Assembly: GCA_017979445.1 (NCBI GenBank) | Contig: CM030711.1 | Span: 9,641,221 to 9,705,220 of the forward strand | Direction of reading: 5' to 3' | From: Akebia trifoliata | Lineage: Eukaryota > Streptophyta > Magnoliopsida > Ranunculales > Lardizabalaceae | DNA: 64,000 bases | Position numbers and translations under genes: made by a program | Notes under the pieces: generated by a model | The model's database searches: none | The model's input: the letters and a program-made list of their open reading frames with translations, nothing else | Told to the model about the DNA's origin: nothing | Shown: positions 1 to 29,510 of the stretch, in pieces | Numbering within the stretch: position 1 is the first letter of the stretch | How the letters are laid out: each line of letters opens with the position of its first letter

Positions 1-3000
1 TACATTGGTGCCCATTTAGTGGATTGACTCGGGTTCCTTCTTCGTTTGAGTGAGCATGATCTCCCTGCTATGACCTTATTTTTGAGTTTTTTTTTTTCAG
101 CATCAATTTCTGCATTTGGAACTTTGTCTAATTGCATTTCATAGGGTTTCTTCCCCTTTTGAATGGACCTTATAGCCCCACTGGGATGCTTTAATATACC
201 ACCTCAACACCAGATTGGGATATGAGAATGATGACATTATGAAAAGGTGTACACCATCATCAATTCCAAATCCAATAAAATGTCATTCAAGTGGTGTTTC
301 ATTAGCATACCAATGGGGCAATGATGTCAGTGCCCATTTTTAACCCGAAAAACTTCACCACCATCATCATCATCCCAGGTCTATGGTCCCACTAATTGGA
401 AACAAATACAGGAACCTATTCTGCTTTTCCATTCAATCAGGGCAATGATTTTTTAAAATCATTTCTCATTGCCTCAATAAAACCATCTTTACCCTTTCTC
501 TCCCCTTTTTTAGAGTCGCCAAGTTGCATCAGATCTTCTCATGGGTGCCATTATCTTCATAGCATAGTACAAAACCATTGTAGTCGACTCTGTTTAATCA
601 TCTAGTGGCTATTTTGAATGGATATGGTTATGGGTGTTACAAGTCAGACGGGTACTGTTGTTGAAGCCACTCTCTCTCTCTCTCTCCCCCCCCCCCCTCC
701 CCGCGCGTTTTATTCTTTTTCATTTGATTAAGTACTGTGGAAATTGTATTAATAGATAGTCACAAAACTTTGAATTGCTTAACATTTCTCTTTACTCCTC
801 TTGCTAAGGATTCATATAGTTTGAGAAAAATCATAAACTTGATGTGATCAATCAAACAACAAGCTTCCAACGGTCCTTGCTATTTCCTTCTGACCACTTT
901 ATTACTTTCTCTTTCCCTCGTGTTTTGTTCTTTATCATTTGATAAGTACTGTGGAAATTTCATTAATAGATAATCACAAAACTTTGAATTGCTAAACATT
1001 TCTCTTTGCTCCTCTTGCCAAGGATTCATTGAGTTTGAGAAAAATCATGAAGTTGATGTGATCAATCAAATAACAAGCTTCCAAGGGCCCTTGCCATTTC
1101 CTTCTGACTGCTTTATTGCATTTAAAGAATCCTTTGCCTCCAATGGGCTTTTCCTAGTTGCCCCCTAGGGAAATTTACGGACTTTGAATAAGAGATTTAA
1201 TTTTTTGCGTCACTAGTCCACTGTACCCACCCTACTAGCAGGTCCCTTTAAAACTTTAAATCTCTCTCTGACTCTAGTTTTTTTTAGAGAGCTTCTATCG
1301 CCACACCAACTTGTGCTACACCACCCCAAGAGTGTTGCTAATTCTTTAGTGATATACAGATGAGTTGGGGTGGCGTTAGCAAAAGTTATTGTGGCAATAG
1401 AATATATTTTTTTCAATATATATATATTTTTTTGCTTTGGAAATTCTTCGTTTGCTTTCATAAGCCCCCCCAATAATAAAGGCATGTGGGGATTTTGAGT
1501 AAGACTTGCCCTCAGAGCCAAAAGGTCCATAAGACCAACTACTATCTTCCCCAATAGCCACTGGAGCTCTGTCGTATGCTTTTTCTTGGTCACTCATCTC
1601 TCTAAGTTTCAACCATAGTCTTTGTAAGGTGGCTTTGATGGGTGGCTACCTTGTTTTGAGGTCAAACTTGTTTTGATGTGTTCTCAGCCAACACTGAAAT
1701 TGACTCCATTCGCACAAGTTGGTTCACTTTGGATCAGGTGAATCATGTAAGCTAGTTGTGTTTGTACCCCTCAAAACTGACACTTGGTGAGTCCCACCTA
1801 TCTCCCTACTCTGAAATTTTAAACTGAAGCAATATTCTTGATTTGCTTTAATTTTGAAAACAGCATTCTACACCTTGTAGAAAATAAAGTTTTTGCTTGT
1901 GCCTTTCTAAAGTCGTCACGCTGTCTCAATATCTCAACTTGTATGCAGTTCGTTTAAGAAGAAATGTATTCGCAAGATCTCTGTAGCCTGTTTGTCTCTT
2001 CTCACTTATCACGGCCTTGTTGATACTTTAACCACAATATCTCCTATAGCTATAAGAAATTGTCTATCTGTCAAGGTTGTTCAATTAGTAAATTGCCTTG
2101 TGTGTACAGCTAGCTGAGAAAACACTTGTTGGGTTTCTGATTTCGATGAAGCAAGATGTATGCATTGAATAATAATAATAATAATAAGAATTATTTCTTT
2201 GATGAGTAATTGAACAACATTATTCTCCGAAAATGATATGAAAGCAAAGTGATCTAAAGAATCATCTAATTGTGCTAGAAATTCAATCTGCTTTAAATCA
2301 CAACAAAGAACTCGTGGGAGAACGTTGTTGAGACGAGCTGTCAGTAGTCTCCCTACCAAAATCTTCTTTGCATCCTTTACTTAATTGCCTTATTGATCCT
2401 TAAAGTTTAACTTGCGATACCAGACCTCCATCCCAATTTAGGAATCTAGTCCAAACAAAAATTTAATCACTGTTTGTCATTATCAAATTCCCTCTTACAT
2501 TTGATCATTATCACCATCTATTCCTTTTTCCAGTATTGGGATTAGCAACATGAATACCATATGGCTATTTAACTGTCTTTAGCCATAACTCCAGTCAGCT
2601 TGTGCTTGTGACTTTTCTTATGATCTCCATTTCACATTACTTCTGGCCTTACATTTCCCTTTTGGAGCCTTGGACTTCTAGTAACATCCTCCTTATGGTG
2701 CTGTCATTGGTCTTTGTTTTGCATGCCCAAACCATCTCAATCACTTCACTTTATGTCTATTGGGGCTCTTCTCGAATTCCCTTGAACCTTCTTATTTCTA
2801 ATTTTGACTTTCTAGTCTTACCACTCATTTATCTCTACATCTAACATTTAGCTTTTTCAAAAATTTCAGGGGAGAATCACCATCACCTGCATGTAAGTAT
2901 TTACCTTTTATCACCACTTGTGGTCTTTTGTTAAAAAATTCAGTTGAGGACTAGTGATTAAATATATTATAATACAGATCGTGATCTATTGGGACACTAT

Positions 3001-4444
3001 GCCATCTTTTCGGAGCAGACTGCTGCACCATCAGCTGCCCATTCGTGCCCTTATGTTGCTGCCTACTTCCACCCACTTCAACCCTCATCCTCGAACACCA
3101 ATGAGAGTGTTGCCGATGGTCCTAGCTTCAGTCATCACTGGAATAACCTATCTAGAGTCAGTGATATCGTGACTTCCCATACTTTTACGGCTGTTGATCT
3201 CCATTATCACAGTTGGGACCACCATTCTCCTCCCTTCTCAAGTAGCAATGACCAAACTTCAGTTCCATCTGCGACACTAAGATCTACAAGGGGCGATTCA
3301 GACAGTCTACCAAGACCGGGGTCTTTTGTGCATCCATTTCTTCTTGGTCATGGGTAAGTTTTGGTTATCAAGGATGACCAATATTTTTCCTGATGGGTTT
3401 TTTGTTTTCTCTATGTATGCTCACATATGGATACGTACGGTGACATGATAATTGGGGATTTGACACTTCATTTCCCAAAATCTAGCGAACATAAAAATAC
3501 AGGATATGGATAGGGGTATAACCATTTATTTATTTTTCCATAATATCTAGTGTCCAAGGCTTATTGGGGACATTAGCATTCTCCATTGCATTCACTTTCC
3601 ATTTATACACTTCCTCATATTGTATTTTAGTGAAGAAGACAAGGTTATGTTGGTCTTTTACATAATAAATGCTAAGCATTTATACAAGTATTGTTGGTAT
3701 TGATTGCTAAAGCATTTACAACAAACAAGGCATTTAAATCCAAAGACTAAAATGGCTCTATCTTTTAATATGAAAAAGACAAGTATTTATTATGTAAAAG
3801 ACCAACATACTCTTGTTTTTTTTTTTTCCACTAAAAGAAAAAATGAGAAATGATATAAATGGAAGGTAAATGTGGTGGAGAATACTGTCCCCATGGGGTC
3901 TTGGACTTTTGTATTTCATATATGGGAAATGTTCAACACCCTACACTTTACCCTACGCTTTACCAAATGTGTTTTGTCCTACATGGGTTAGAAGTTTTGG
4001 AATGGGCTGATTTTTGGTGAGGATGATCTCTACGGTTAGAAGATCCTCCTCACCAAAAATCAGCCCATTCCGAAATTTCTAGCCCCATGTTTACAAGTTG
4101 AAAAATCGTGGACCGTCCATTTTTTGTAAATCATTTTTTATGGGGTTAGAAGTTTTGGAATAGGCCGAATTTTGGTGAGGAGATCATCCTCACCAAAAAT
4201 CAGCCTATTCCAAAACTTCTAACCCATGTAGGACAAAACACGTAGGGCAAAGTGTCGGGTGTTGAATGGGACCCTTCATATATATATATATATGAAAAAT
4301 GCTGAATTGACTGCGCAGGATACCACGTTGCACACCGTGCTGATGTGGAGGTGTGGACAGAACCATAGATTTTTTCACTTGTATATCGAGGAAAAACATC
4401 GAGGGTTCTGTGCACACCTCCACGCAGTCAATCCAACACGACTC

Positions 4445-4501
<57 letters not shown>

Positions 4502-5904
4502 CCCGTTCGGCACCCTAAGTTTTACCACACACTTTAACAAACGAGTTTTGTCCTACATGGGTTAGAAGTTTCAGAATGGGCTGATTTTTGGTGAGGATGA
4601 TCTCTATGGTGAGGAGATCATCCTCACCAAAAATCAGCTCATTCCAAAACTTCTAACCCCATCAAAAATGATTTACAAAAAATGGACGGTCCACGATTTT
4701 TCAACTTGTAAACATGGGGCTAAACATTTCGGAATGGGCTGATTTTTGGGGAGGATGATCTTCTAATCATAGAGATCATCCTCTCACCAAAAATCAGCCC
4801 ATTCCAAAACTTCTAACCCATGTAGGACAAAAAACGTTTGTTAAAATGTGTGGTAAAACTTAGGGTGCTGAACATTTCCCATATATATATATAGGGAAAT
4901 GTTCGGCACCCTACCATTTGCCCTACGTATTTTGTCCTACATTTTTTGTAAAGAAGAATTCTGGACCATCCATTTTTTGTAAACCACTTTTGATGGGGTT
5001 AGAAGTTTTGGAATGGGCTGATTTTAGATGAGGATGATCTCCTCAAAACAGAGTTCATCATCACCAAAAATCAGCCCATTCCAAAACTTCTAACCCATGT
5101 AGCTCAAAACACATTGGGCAAAATGTAGGGCAAATAGACAAATATATATCATACTGAATGTACAGAACTTGTAATGTTGCAATACAATAATCTTTTAAAG
5201 ATAATTTACAAGAAAATTATGTGGCGAAATCAAAGTATTCATGCAGTATCTGGTGTTGTTTTTGGTATGCTATGGGTTTCACCATTCTCTTTGAAGTATC
5301 TGGTCATCATTTTCCTCTTTTACCACTATAATATTAACTTTGGATGCATTTGTCTCTTTACAGGTCTGGACCTAGGGCAGGGAGTTCAGTTGTGTCCTCA
5401 ATGGTTCCACCTTATCCAAGCAACAACTCACGGGCCCATGACCGGGTCCAGGGTCACCATGCCTACCATCAACAGCAGCAACCCAATTCAACAGGAATGC
5501 GGTCACCCATATTTTCTAACACTAGGAGATCTGGGGGTGGTCCAAGGGGCTTGCCTGCTGTTGGGCCAATGCCCTCATCTTCTGATCATTCTAGTGGTTT
5601 CTTTGTCTTTCCTTCTTCAGGTTCATCTGTCCGGAGCCCACCAGAAGCCGATAATCCATTGCGGAACCGTTTTTATGCGTGGGAACGAGATCGCTTGGCT
5701 CCGTTCCCATTGATCCCAGTGGACAGAGAGTCGAATTGGTGGTCACCGTCGTTTCATCAGCCTGCCGGTGGGTCAGATTCTGGCAGCAGGGCTAGTAGCT
5801 ATTGGCACAGGCATGGATCCGAGAGGACGACATCGTCACAAAGTCATCCGGAAAGTTCTTATCAGTCGGTTCATCCCTCTGGTCAGATGCATCCTTTTAT
5901 ATGA
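1..5904 (+). CDS. RFI2: RFI2-like RING E3 ubiquitin ligase, 3' part (four exons seen)
   Basis: C-terminal part of a plant RING-type ubiquitin ligase of the RFI2 (red/far-red insensitive 2) type. Exons by splice signals and phase: window start-49 (ends WCPFSGLTRVPSSFE), 2870-2892 (a 23-nt micro-exon), 2978-3353, 5364-5904 (stop TGA). All junction phases agree and the frame stays open. Diagnostic stretches are DLLGHYAIFSEQ, SFVHPFLLGHG|SGPRAGSS, FYAWERDR, and the C-terminus VHPSGQMHPFI; the family as I remember it ends in HPSRMHPFM. The tail is rich in Ser, Pro, Gly and Gln and probably disordered. The catalytic RING exon lies upstream of the window, so ubiquitin-ligase activity is inferred from the family. 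In Arabidopsis RFI2 acts in red/far-red light signalling. Introns 1 (2.8 kb) and 3 (2.0 kb) carry MITEs. No lesion is seen in the visible coding parts. Confidence 0.82.
721..1130. repeat. Direct tandem duplication, about 214-bp period
   Basis: The stretch starting catttgattaagtactgtgg at 721 recurs at 935 with few changes, through the motif gatgtgatcaatcaaa and up to ctgctttatt near 1115. The two copies are adjacent and in the same orientation inside intron 1 of the RFI2-like gene. Confidence 0.8.
1284..1405. mobile_element. 125-bp MITE, family B, copy 1
   Basis: An inverted-repeat element beginning agagagcttctatcgccaca and ending in the near-complement ttgtggcaatagaa. It is clearly related to copies at 19839-19964 and 53489-53600. 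The inner arms read gccaccccaa / ttggggtggc. The class is undecided. Confidence 0.6.
2870..2892 (+). CDS. RFI2: 23-nt micro-exon of the RFI2-like gene
   Basis: Flanked by an acceptor (tttcag) and a donor (gtaagt). It completes the GAG codon left open at position 49 and reads EGESPSPA before handing one base to the next exon (TAT, Tyr). This matches the EPSPSVAYHDLLGHH region I recall for the family. It is too short to be found as an ORF and is called only because both phases fit. Confidence 0.72.
3551..3907. mobile_element. 360-bp MITE, family A, copy 1
   Basis: It begins tgtccaaggcttattgggga and ends with the near-complement tccccatggggtcttggact, giving terminal inverted repeats of about 30 bp with a conserved acattagcattctcc-like inner part. 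The interior (cataataaatg, gattgctaaagcattta) matches the copy at 12226-12600. It lies in intron 3 of the RFI2-like gene. Confidence 0.6.
3924..4276. mobile_element. Double-hairpin MITE (family H), RFI2 intron copy 1
   Basis: Bounded by TA repeats. Ends are gggaaatgttcaacacccta and a related gttgaatgggaccc. Inside are two long imperfect palindromes built from gttagaagttttggaatggg / cccattccaaaacttctaac with ggtgaggatgatct / agatcatcctcacc arms. They are separated by a non-palindromic spacer containing the complement of ggacggtccacgatttttca (reverse orientation). Confidence 0.8.
4446..4496. repeat. (TA)n microsatellite
   Basis: About 50 bp of uninterrupted TA dinucleotides directly next to a family H MITE. 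It is probably the insertion target that expanded. Confidence 0.9.
4497..4880. mobile_element. Double-hairpin MITE (family H), RFI2 intron copy 2
   Basis: It starts gggtcccgttcggcacccta after a TA tract and ends tagggtgctgaacatttccc before another TA tract. The two palindromes and the spacer ggacggtccacgatttttca are in forward orientation, opposite to the copy at 3924. Confidence 0.8.
4893..5138. mobile_element. Double-hairpin MITE (family H), shortened copy 3
   Basis: It starts agggaaatgttcggcaccct only 12 bp of TA after the previous copy. The first palindrome is missing, leaving the spacer (reverse orientation) and one hairpin, so this is an internally deleted copy. Confidence 0.72.
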
Positions 5905-8270
5905 AACACCGTTGCTCCAAGGACTGAAAAACAAAAAAATATATATGATGTGAAGTGATATAATCTTCCGATTCTGTAAATTTCTGACAGACTTATCGTG
6001 TCGTGTGGCTCTGAAAACTGAAAACTGAAAACTATCTCTTCTAATCACATGACAACCGTGTGATGAACTTCCGAGTCCTGATTTGCTCGCTCTTGAGGAC
6101 AATTTGGATTTCTCATTGAATGGCAAGGAAGCAGAACTAACTTTGTTGTCTTGTATAGGCATTCTACAGTGAGTCATTATGACTGGAAAGGAATGCTAGG
6201 AGAAACCCGCGTGGAAAAAGAGCATTTGAGTGGTGTGAAAAAAAAAATGGGGATATGTTGAAATTGGCTTTACATCAATGGAGGGCTCTCGAAGGTACAG
6301 GGCTGAGGGCTCTCGAGATCTTGCCCGAAATGCCTCCCAACATCTGTTTAAAAGCACATAAGCTCATGTGGCATATATTTTCATCATCCCTGAGGTTTGG
6401 AGTTTTATGCTTCTGACTTGATCCATTGAGGTGCATATGTGCATCCATGTTTAATAATACTAGTTTGCATTCTGGTTTTTTTTTTCTTTTCTTTTCCTTT
6501 CCTTGGTGTTTTTATGCATTTAAGATTTTCTGATTATTATCAGTGGTAATAAGAACTTTTGATGGAGCTTTAATGTGATATGGTGCTTCTTATTTTGATG
6601 GTGAGCCACGAATAAAAAAGTTAGTCCAAGATGTCTATTTTGTCTAATTATAATCGTATAGGGTTTGTCTATACCTTAGCTCCATATTTTTACTGTATTT
6701 GTACTCCATTTGGTGTCCATATAGATAACATGTTTGACAATCGATCCCTATGAGCAACTTAGTTTCAACGTAAGTATTGTCACCAAAGATCAATCCACTC
6801 TAATATCATTAACTCTGAAAAATTTATAGAAATAATTATTTAGATAAACAATCGAGATTTTTTTAATTCAAGTTGAGCTTTTCACAAGGTTTGAAATTTC
6901 AGCATGGATTGACATTTTTACTGCGTTTGTTTTTGTTGCGGGAAGTTGTTGAACGTGGCAAAAACGTTGGTCTGGCATGGCAAGTGTGTTTGGCTTGTCA
7001 AGTTGAAAGCTGGATCAAATTCGATTATTTTTTACCGAATTGGTCGACCAGCACAAGTTGAACAAATCCCTTGGCCACAGCACCACTCTGTCTCTCTCTC
7101 TCACTGGAAATGTGTGTAAGAATAGAAGGTGACGGCAGCCATCACCGTCAGACAAAAGAAACCCAGCACTCATCCAAGTCACATGAAAGCCATCACAATT
7201 CTAACGCTGTTGTCAGATGAAATCCGGCGTGCCCCAAATTTCCTGTATGAATGAATTGGACGGAAAATTAGCAAAGGAATTGAAGACAGGAGAGAGGATG
7301 GTAATGTGCACCGAAGGTGAATAATTTACCTCTAGATTCCAATACGAAAATTGCTTTGCTCCAACGTCTTCTTTGGAACTGGTTCTGTTTTGCGATTGGA
7401 GAGGGAGAGAGATTTTTAGAAGATACGCTCATGATTTTGTGACTAGTTTTGGTTGATTGTCACCTCTCTCTCTAGGTCTTAATAGGGTGAAAACAAGGGT
7501 AAAATGGACATTTAATAATAAAAAAAGGATCCTTGATTTATTCCTACTAACCACTCTTTTTCTTTTTATATGTTTATATTTATAAAAACAGGGGAGCGTC
7601 ACGTTAATTTTGATTTTTGTTCTTTGTTTTCTATCTTCTTTATATTTATAAAAGTAGGGAAAACCTCTTTATTTTGATTTTGATTTAGATTTTGAATTTT
7701 TTTTTTTTTTTTTTTTTTGCTTTCTTTGTTTTTCTATTTCAAAGTATAATTTTTTTTTTTTTTATATTTATAAAAATAGGGTACGCCTCTTTATTTTGAT
7801 TTTTTTTTTTAAATTCTTTATTTTTTAGGGAAACATCTTAATTTTTATGTATTCTTTTGAAACTATTTTATTGTTCTTTTTCAAAATATTGTTTGGTTTT
7901 TTTTTCTTTCTCAAAATGATTTTTTAATATGTTTTGTGTATATTTATTTTTATATTTTATCTTTTATTTTCAATAATGATTAAATTATTGTATTTATAGA
8001 AAAGCATAATATTTGGAATATTTGCCTTTTTCATGTCTGAGAGAAATTGAGAGAAATATATACAATATCACATCTTAATAGATACCTTTAAAATTTTTAT
8101 TTATATAATTTTATTGTTATTTTGAAGTTGTTTGAATGTTTCGGAATTAAAAATGGTAAAAGTTGTCATAAGGTAGGATAGTGAAAGAGTAACAATTTTT
8201 CTTAGATAAAAGGAAGAATTGATTGTTGATATAAATATTGTATGAGATGAGATTGTTCAATAAATTTATA

Positions 8271-8317
<47 letters not shown>
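5905..8317. other. 3' flank of the RFI2-like gene and gene-poor intergenic DNA
   Basis: Positions 5905 to about 6620 look like 3' UTR and flank: there are short gaaaactg and gagggctctcga repeats and an AATAAA at about 6611. Beyond that I see no gene. Positions 7560-7850 hold a degenerate T-rich repeat in which a unit like atttataaaaataggg followed by cctctttattttgattt recurs about three times. Positions 8275-8317 are a (TA)n tract. Confidence 0.5.
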
Positions 8318-8319
<2 letters not shown>

Positions 8320-8700
8320 TCCCGCCGTTCAGCACCCTAAGCTTTACCACACATTTTAACGAACGTGTTTTGTCTTACATGGGTTAGAAGTTTTGGAATG
8401 GGCTGATTTTTGGTGAGGATGATCTCTATGGTGAGGAGATCATCCTCACCAAAAATCAGCTCATTCCAAAACTTCTAACCCCATCAAAAATGGTTTACAA
8501 AAAATGGACGGTCCACGATTTTTCAACGTGTAAACATGGGGTTAGAAGTTTCAGAATGAGCTGATTTTTGGGGAGGATGATCTTCTAATCATAGAGATCA
8601 TCCTCACCAAAAATCAGCCCATTCCAAAACTTCTAACCCATGTAGGACAAAAAACATTTGTTAAAGTGTGTGGTAAAACTTAGGGTGCTGAACATTTCCC
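8318..8700. mobile_element. Double-hairpin MITE (family H), intergenic copy
   Basis: It begins ggtcccgccgttcagcaccc after about 40 bp of (TA)n and ends gtgctgaacatttccc before TA repeats. Both palindromic halves and the forward-orientation spacer are present. Confidence 0.8.
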
Positions 8701-8709
8701 TATATATAT

Positions 8710-9053
8710 AATGAGTTGGGATCCTGCGACACACATATAGACAACGTGTTTGTCTTATATGGGCAAAAATGTTTGGAATGGACTGATTTTTTGTGAGGAT
8801 GATCTCTGTGATGAGGGGATCATCCTGGCAAAAAATCATCCCATTCCAAAACTTCTAACCCCATCAAAATTGATTTACAAAAATTGGACGGTCTAGAAGT
8901 TTCATAATGAGCTGATTTTTGGCAAGGATGATCTCCTCACCACAGAGATCATCCTCACAAAAAATCAGCCCATTCCAAACATTTTTGCCCATATAAGACA
9001 AAACACGTTGTTTATATGTGTGTTGAAATGATTGTCGTTTGAACCTGACCCAC
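8710..9053. mobile_element. Double-hairpin MITE (family H), diverged neighbour copy
   Basis: Begins about 10 bp after the previous copy. It keeps ggaatggactgatttttt, gaggatgatctctgtg and their complements, but the outer ends have diverged (acacacatatagacaacgtg / cacgttgtttatatgtgtgt). This looks like a subfamily related to the copy at 63078. Confidence 0.65.
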
Positions 9054-10383
9054 ATATATATATATATATGATGTAAAATTTTATTTAATTATTTATTATT
9101 TATTTGATAGACATTAAGTATGTTAGTTAAAAAAATTAAATTAAATTTTTTATTTTTTAATATTAAATTCTATGTTTATATTTATTGTTAACATATTATT
9201 ACTTATATTAGATAAATAGTCTTTTTTTTTTTAAATATTATTTTTAATTTTATCCAACAAATTCTAGACATCAAGTTACCAAATAGTTCAACATTTTAAT
9301 AGTACAATTAGATAGCATAGCATGTTACCAAACAAAATATTTAATTCAGTAAGTTGCTTTACCAACAATAACAACAATTTTCTCTTAACTTCAACAATTT
9401 AATTCAACATCAGCAATTTTACATACAACTTTTCCAAACAGAATTTTTATGAGGATGGTCTTTAAGGTTTGGATTATGTACCATATGATGTTGGGTTGTC
9501 TAATGTGAAATCCTTGTGAACTCCACAAGTAGGGGTACAAATAGGGAATAAAACATTAATCATATAATTCAACACATAAATTCAAGTTAGTTAAATTTTA
9601 AAATTATTAAAATATCTTTGTATTATATTATAGTGAATGAAGGGTTAGTATTGTCTACACAAATCCAAATTACTTGTTATTTTTATTTTATTTTACATTA
9701 AATGATATAACATGTTATGTAGTTAAATAATTTATGTGAAGTTTCTAGGCTGGTTTACTAAATCGGTAAGAAAAGAAAAACAAAAAAAAGGTGAATAATA
9801 AACTCGAAGGACCCACTGTCTAAATGTTCCGCATGGACGGAGATGTAAAGCACATAAAATTGAAGAAGAACCCCCCCCCTTAAATAGACATTTTTTTTGT
9901 ACCATTGGTCAATGCATTTTAATTTGAGAGTTTAGTGGAATCGTGGAAGTCCATTTTCGAAGCTTTTGACCATGCCAAAAAAGAAGTTCAAAAAAAAAAA
10001 AAAAAACCTAGGCCATGAATAATCGAGGGATAAGGTGTCGTTTGAAGATATTTTTTAGAGAAAAAAAAAAAAACAAGGATTCTCAGCACGCTGAGGATAT
10101 TTCAGTCACTTCCTATCAGTCTCTTATAGAAGGCCATGGGCAAAGTGGTTTGAAAATGCATTGGTATCTTAAATTTTCCCCAAAATCCAAAATCTAATTA
10201 ATCCAAAAACCAGATTTTAGCAATGGTATAGAACAACCTTACAGCTTTGGCCCAACAAAAAGTAAAATAGCAGATATCATATAGGTGCCAAGAGGGCTTA
10301 TTCAACATCAAGAATATATAGTGAGGTACCATAAAAAGGCACTATAGATTGATGGTAACAATCCAAATAAAAACAAACTAATG
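9054..10383. other. AT-rich intergenic DNA between two convergent genes
   Basis: Very AT-rich sequence with no supported gene. It lies between the 3' ends of the RFI2-like gene (+) and the beta-glucosidase gene (-), so the last 100-200 bases before 10384 probably include the beta-glucosidase 3' UTR. Confidence 0.5.
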
Positions 10384-28199
<17,816 letters not shown>

Positions 28200-28309
28200 C
28201 TCTAAATCTAGCAACAATTCTTGCAAGTCACTTGTGGAACATTATCTATGGTTGTGTTCTTTTAAAGTGATCAACTTTAAAACTTTATCTACAATTTGTG
28301 TGGTAGTAC

Positions 28310-28350
28310 CGACACAGATACAGACACAGACACAGACAGAGACAGAGACG
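28310..28350. repeat. (CAGACA)n-like microsatellite
   Basis: Repeats of cagaca/gacaga just upstream of the beta-glucosidase start, next to the 105-bp tandem repeats. Confidence 0.7.
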
Positions 28351-28360
28351 GGGGTGAGCA

Positions 28361-28664
28361 CCTTTTACTGATAAATAATGAGAAAAAGACAAAAGCGATG
28401 GATAGTTTTAGGGGGAAATTACTTAAATGAGCCTGGATGCACAGGGACTTCTCTTGGGGGGAACACCTTTTACTGATTAATAATGAGAAAAAGACAAAAG
28501 CGATGGATAGTTTCAGGGGGAAATTACTTAAATGAGCCTGGATGCACAGGGACTTCTCTGGGGGGAGCACCTTTTACTGATTAATAATGAGAAAAAGACA
28601 AAAGCGATGGATAGTTTTAGGGGGAAATTATTTAAATGAGTCTGGATACATAGGGACTTCTCTA
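28361..28664. repeat. Three tandem 105-bp repeats in the beta-glucosidase upstream region
   Basis: The unit begins ccttttactgattaataatg at 28361, 28466 and 28570 (periods 105 and 104 bp). Copies 1 and 2 are almost identical and copy 3 is cut by the hAT-like element at 28665. Each unit holds ggggaaattacttaaatgag and acagggacttctct, which resemble the end of the Mutator-like family at 14783 and 60869. They lie about 160-470 bp upstream of the beta-glucosidase ATG, in its probable promoter. Confidence 0.85.
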
Positions 28665-29149
28665 TAGGGATGCATATGGTTCGGACTGATTTGGATTTTG
28701 GCAAAATTAAAATTGAATTAAACATGATTGATTATACAAATTTGAAATATAATCAATCCAATTATCCTATGAAATCAAATCAATCCAATCCAATCTTTGT
28801 TCGGATCGATTCTCGATTCTCATACTTATTATTTTTAATAGTAATAAAAATCATGAAAAAATAATAAATCAATCCAATAGTAATAAAAATCATGAACCAA
28901 TCCAAAATACCACTACGTCATAAGGCGCAAGGAGCGACGCTAGTTTTGCGGACAAAACGACTGCTTCAAGCCGTCGTTTTAAGCGACTGATTCCAGCAGT
29001 CGCAAATCATTATTTTTCCGTGACTCAATGCGAGTCAACGCTACTCAATGCAAATCAATGCGAGTCAACACGACTCAGCTCTTCACTCTCACTGTTTCAC
29101 ACACAAACAGATTGTCCGACTGTCTCTGTCTCTCTGTCACTCTCCCTTT

Positions 29150-29510
29150 CACTCGACTCTCTCTCTTTCGATGGATTTTGAATGAAGAATCGAAATCAGT
29201 CGACTCTCTCTCGATTTTGAACGAAGTATTGAAATCAATCGACTCTCTCTCTCTCTCTCGATTTGATTGTGAACAAAAATCTTCGATTCTTCGCTCATCT
29301 CTCATTTACAGGTCTCGGTTTTTGACTCTTTCTCTCCATCTCGATTTGATTTTTAAAAAAAAAACCTTCTATTCTTCGCTCGATATCTCACTCACAAATC
29401 TCGGATTTTGATTCTTTCTCTCCATCTCGATCGGATTTTGAGCAAATATCGTCGATTTTTCACTCGATCTCTCACGTATAAATCTCGGATTTTGAAGAAA
29501 GATAACTAGG
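29150..29510. repeat. Degenerate repeats in the CACTA left arm
   Basis: A unit of about 85 bp resembling tctcgatttgattttgaaca plus cttcgattcttcgctcgat plus ctcacaaatctcgg recurs about four times. A similar but shorter array lies near the right end of the CACTA element at 42746. Confidence 0.6.

Larger units (their letters stand above)
50..2869 (+). other. Intron 1 of the RFI2-like gene
   Basis: A 2.8 kb intron with donor GTGAGC and acceptor TTTCAG. It holds a C/T-rich microsatellite near 670-705, a direct duplication of about 200 bp (721-925 and 935-1130), a 125-bp MITE (1284-1405) and a short ATA repeat near 2170. I see no coding sequence for another gene. Confidence 0.7.

Noticed and set aside
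4200..4565. Overlapping ORFs on both strands with long Ile-Tyr repeats
   Set aside because: They are translations of (TA)n tracts and MITE hairpins, with no codon bias or family match.
5174..5713. 179-codon ORF overlapping the last RFI2-like exon in another frame
   Set aside because: It starts in the intron and is out of frame with the conserved RFI2 C-terminus.
28289..28725. Repetitive minus-strand ORFs (SLCIQAHLSNFPLKLS repeats)
   Set aside because: They follow the 105-bp non-coding tandem repeat; the period of 105 happens to be a multiple of three.
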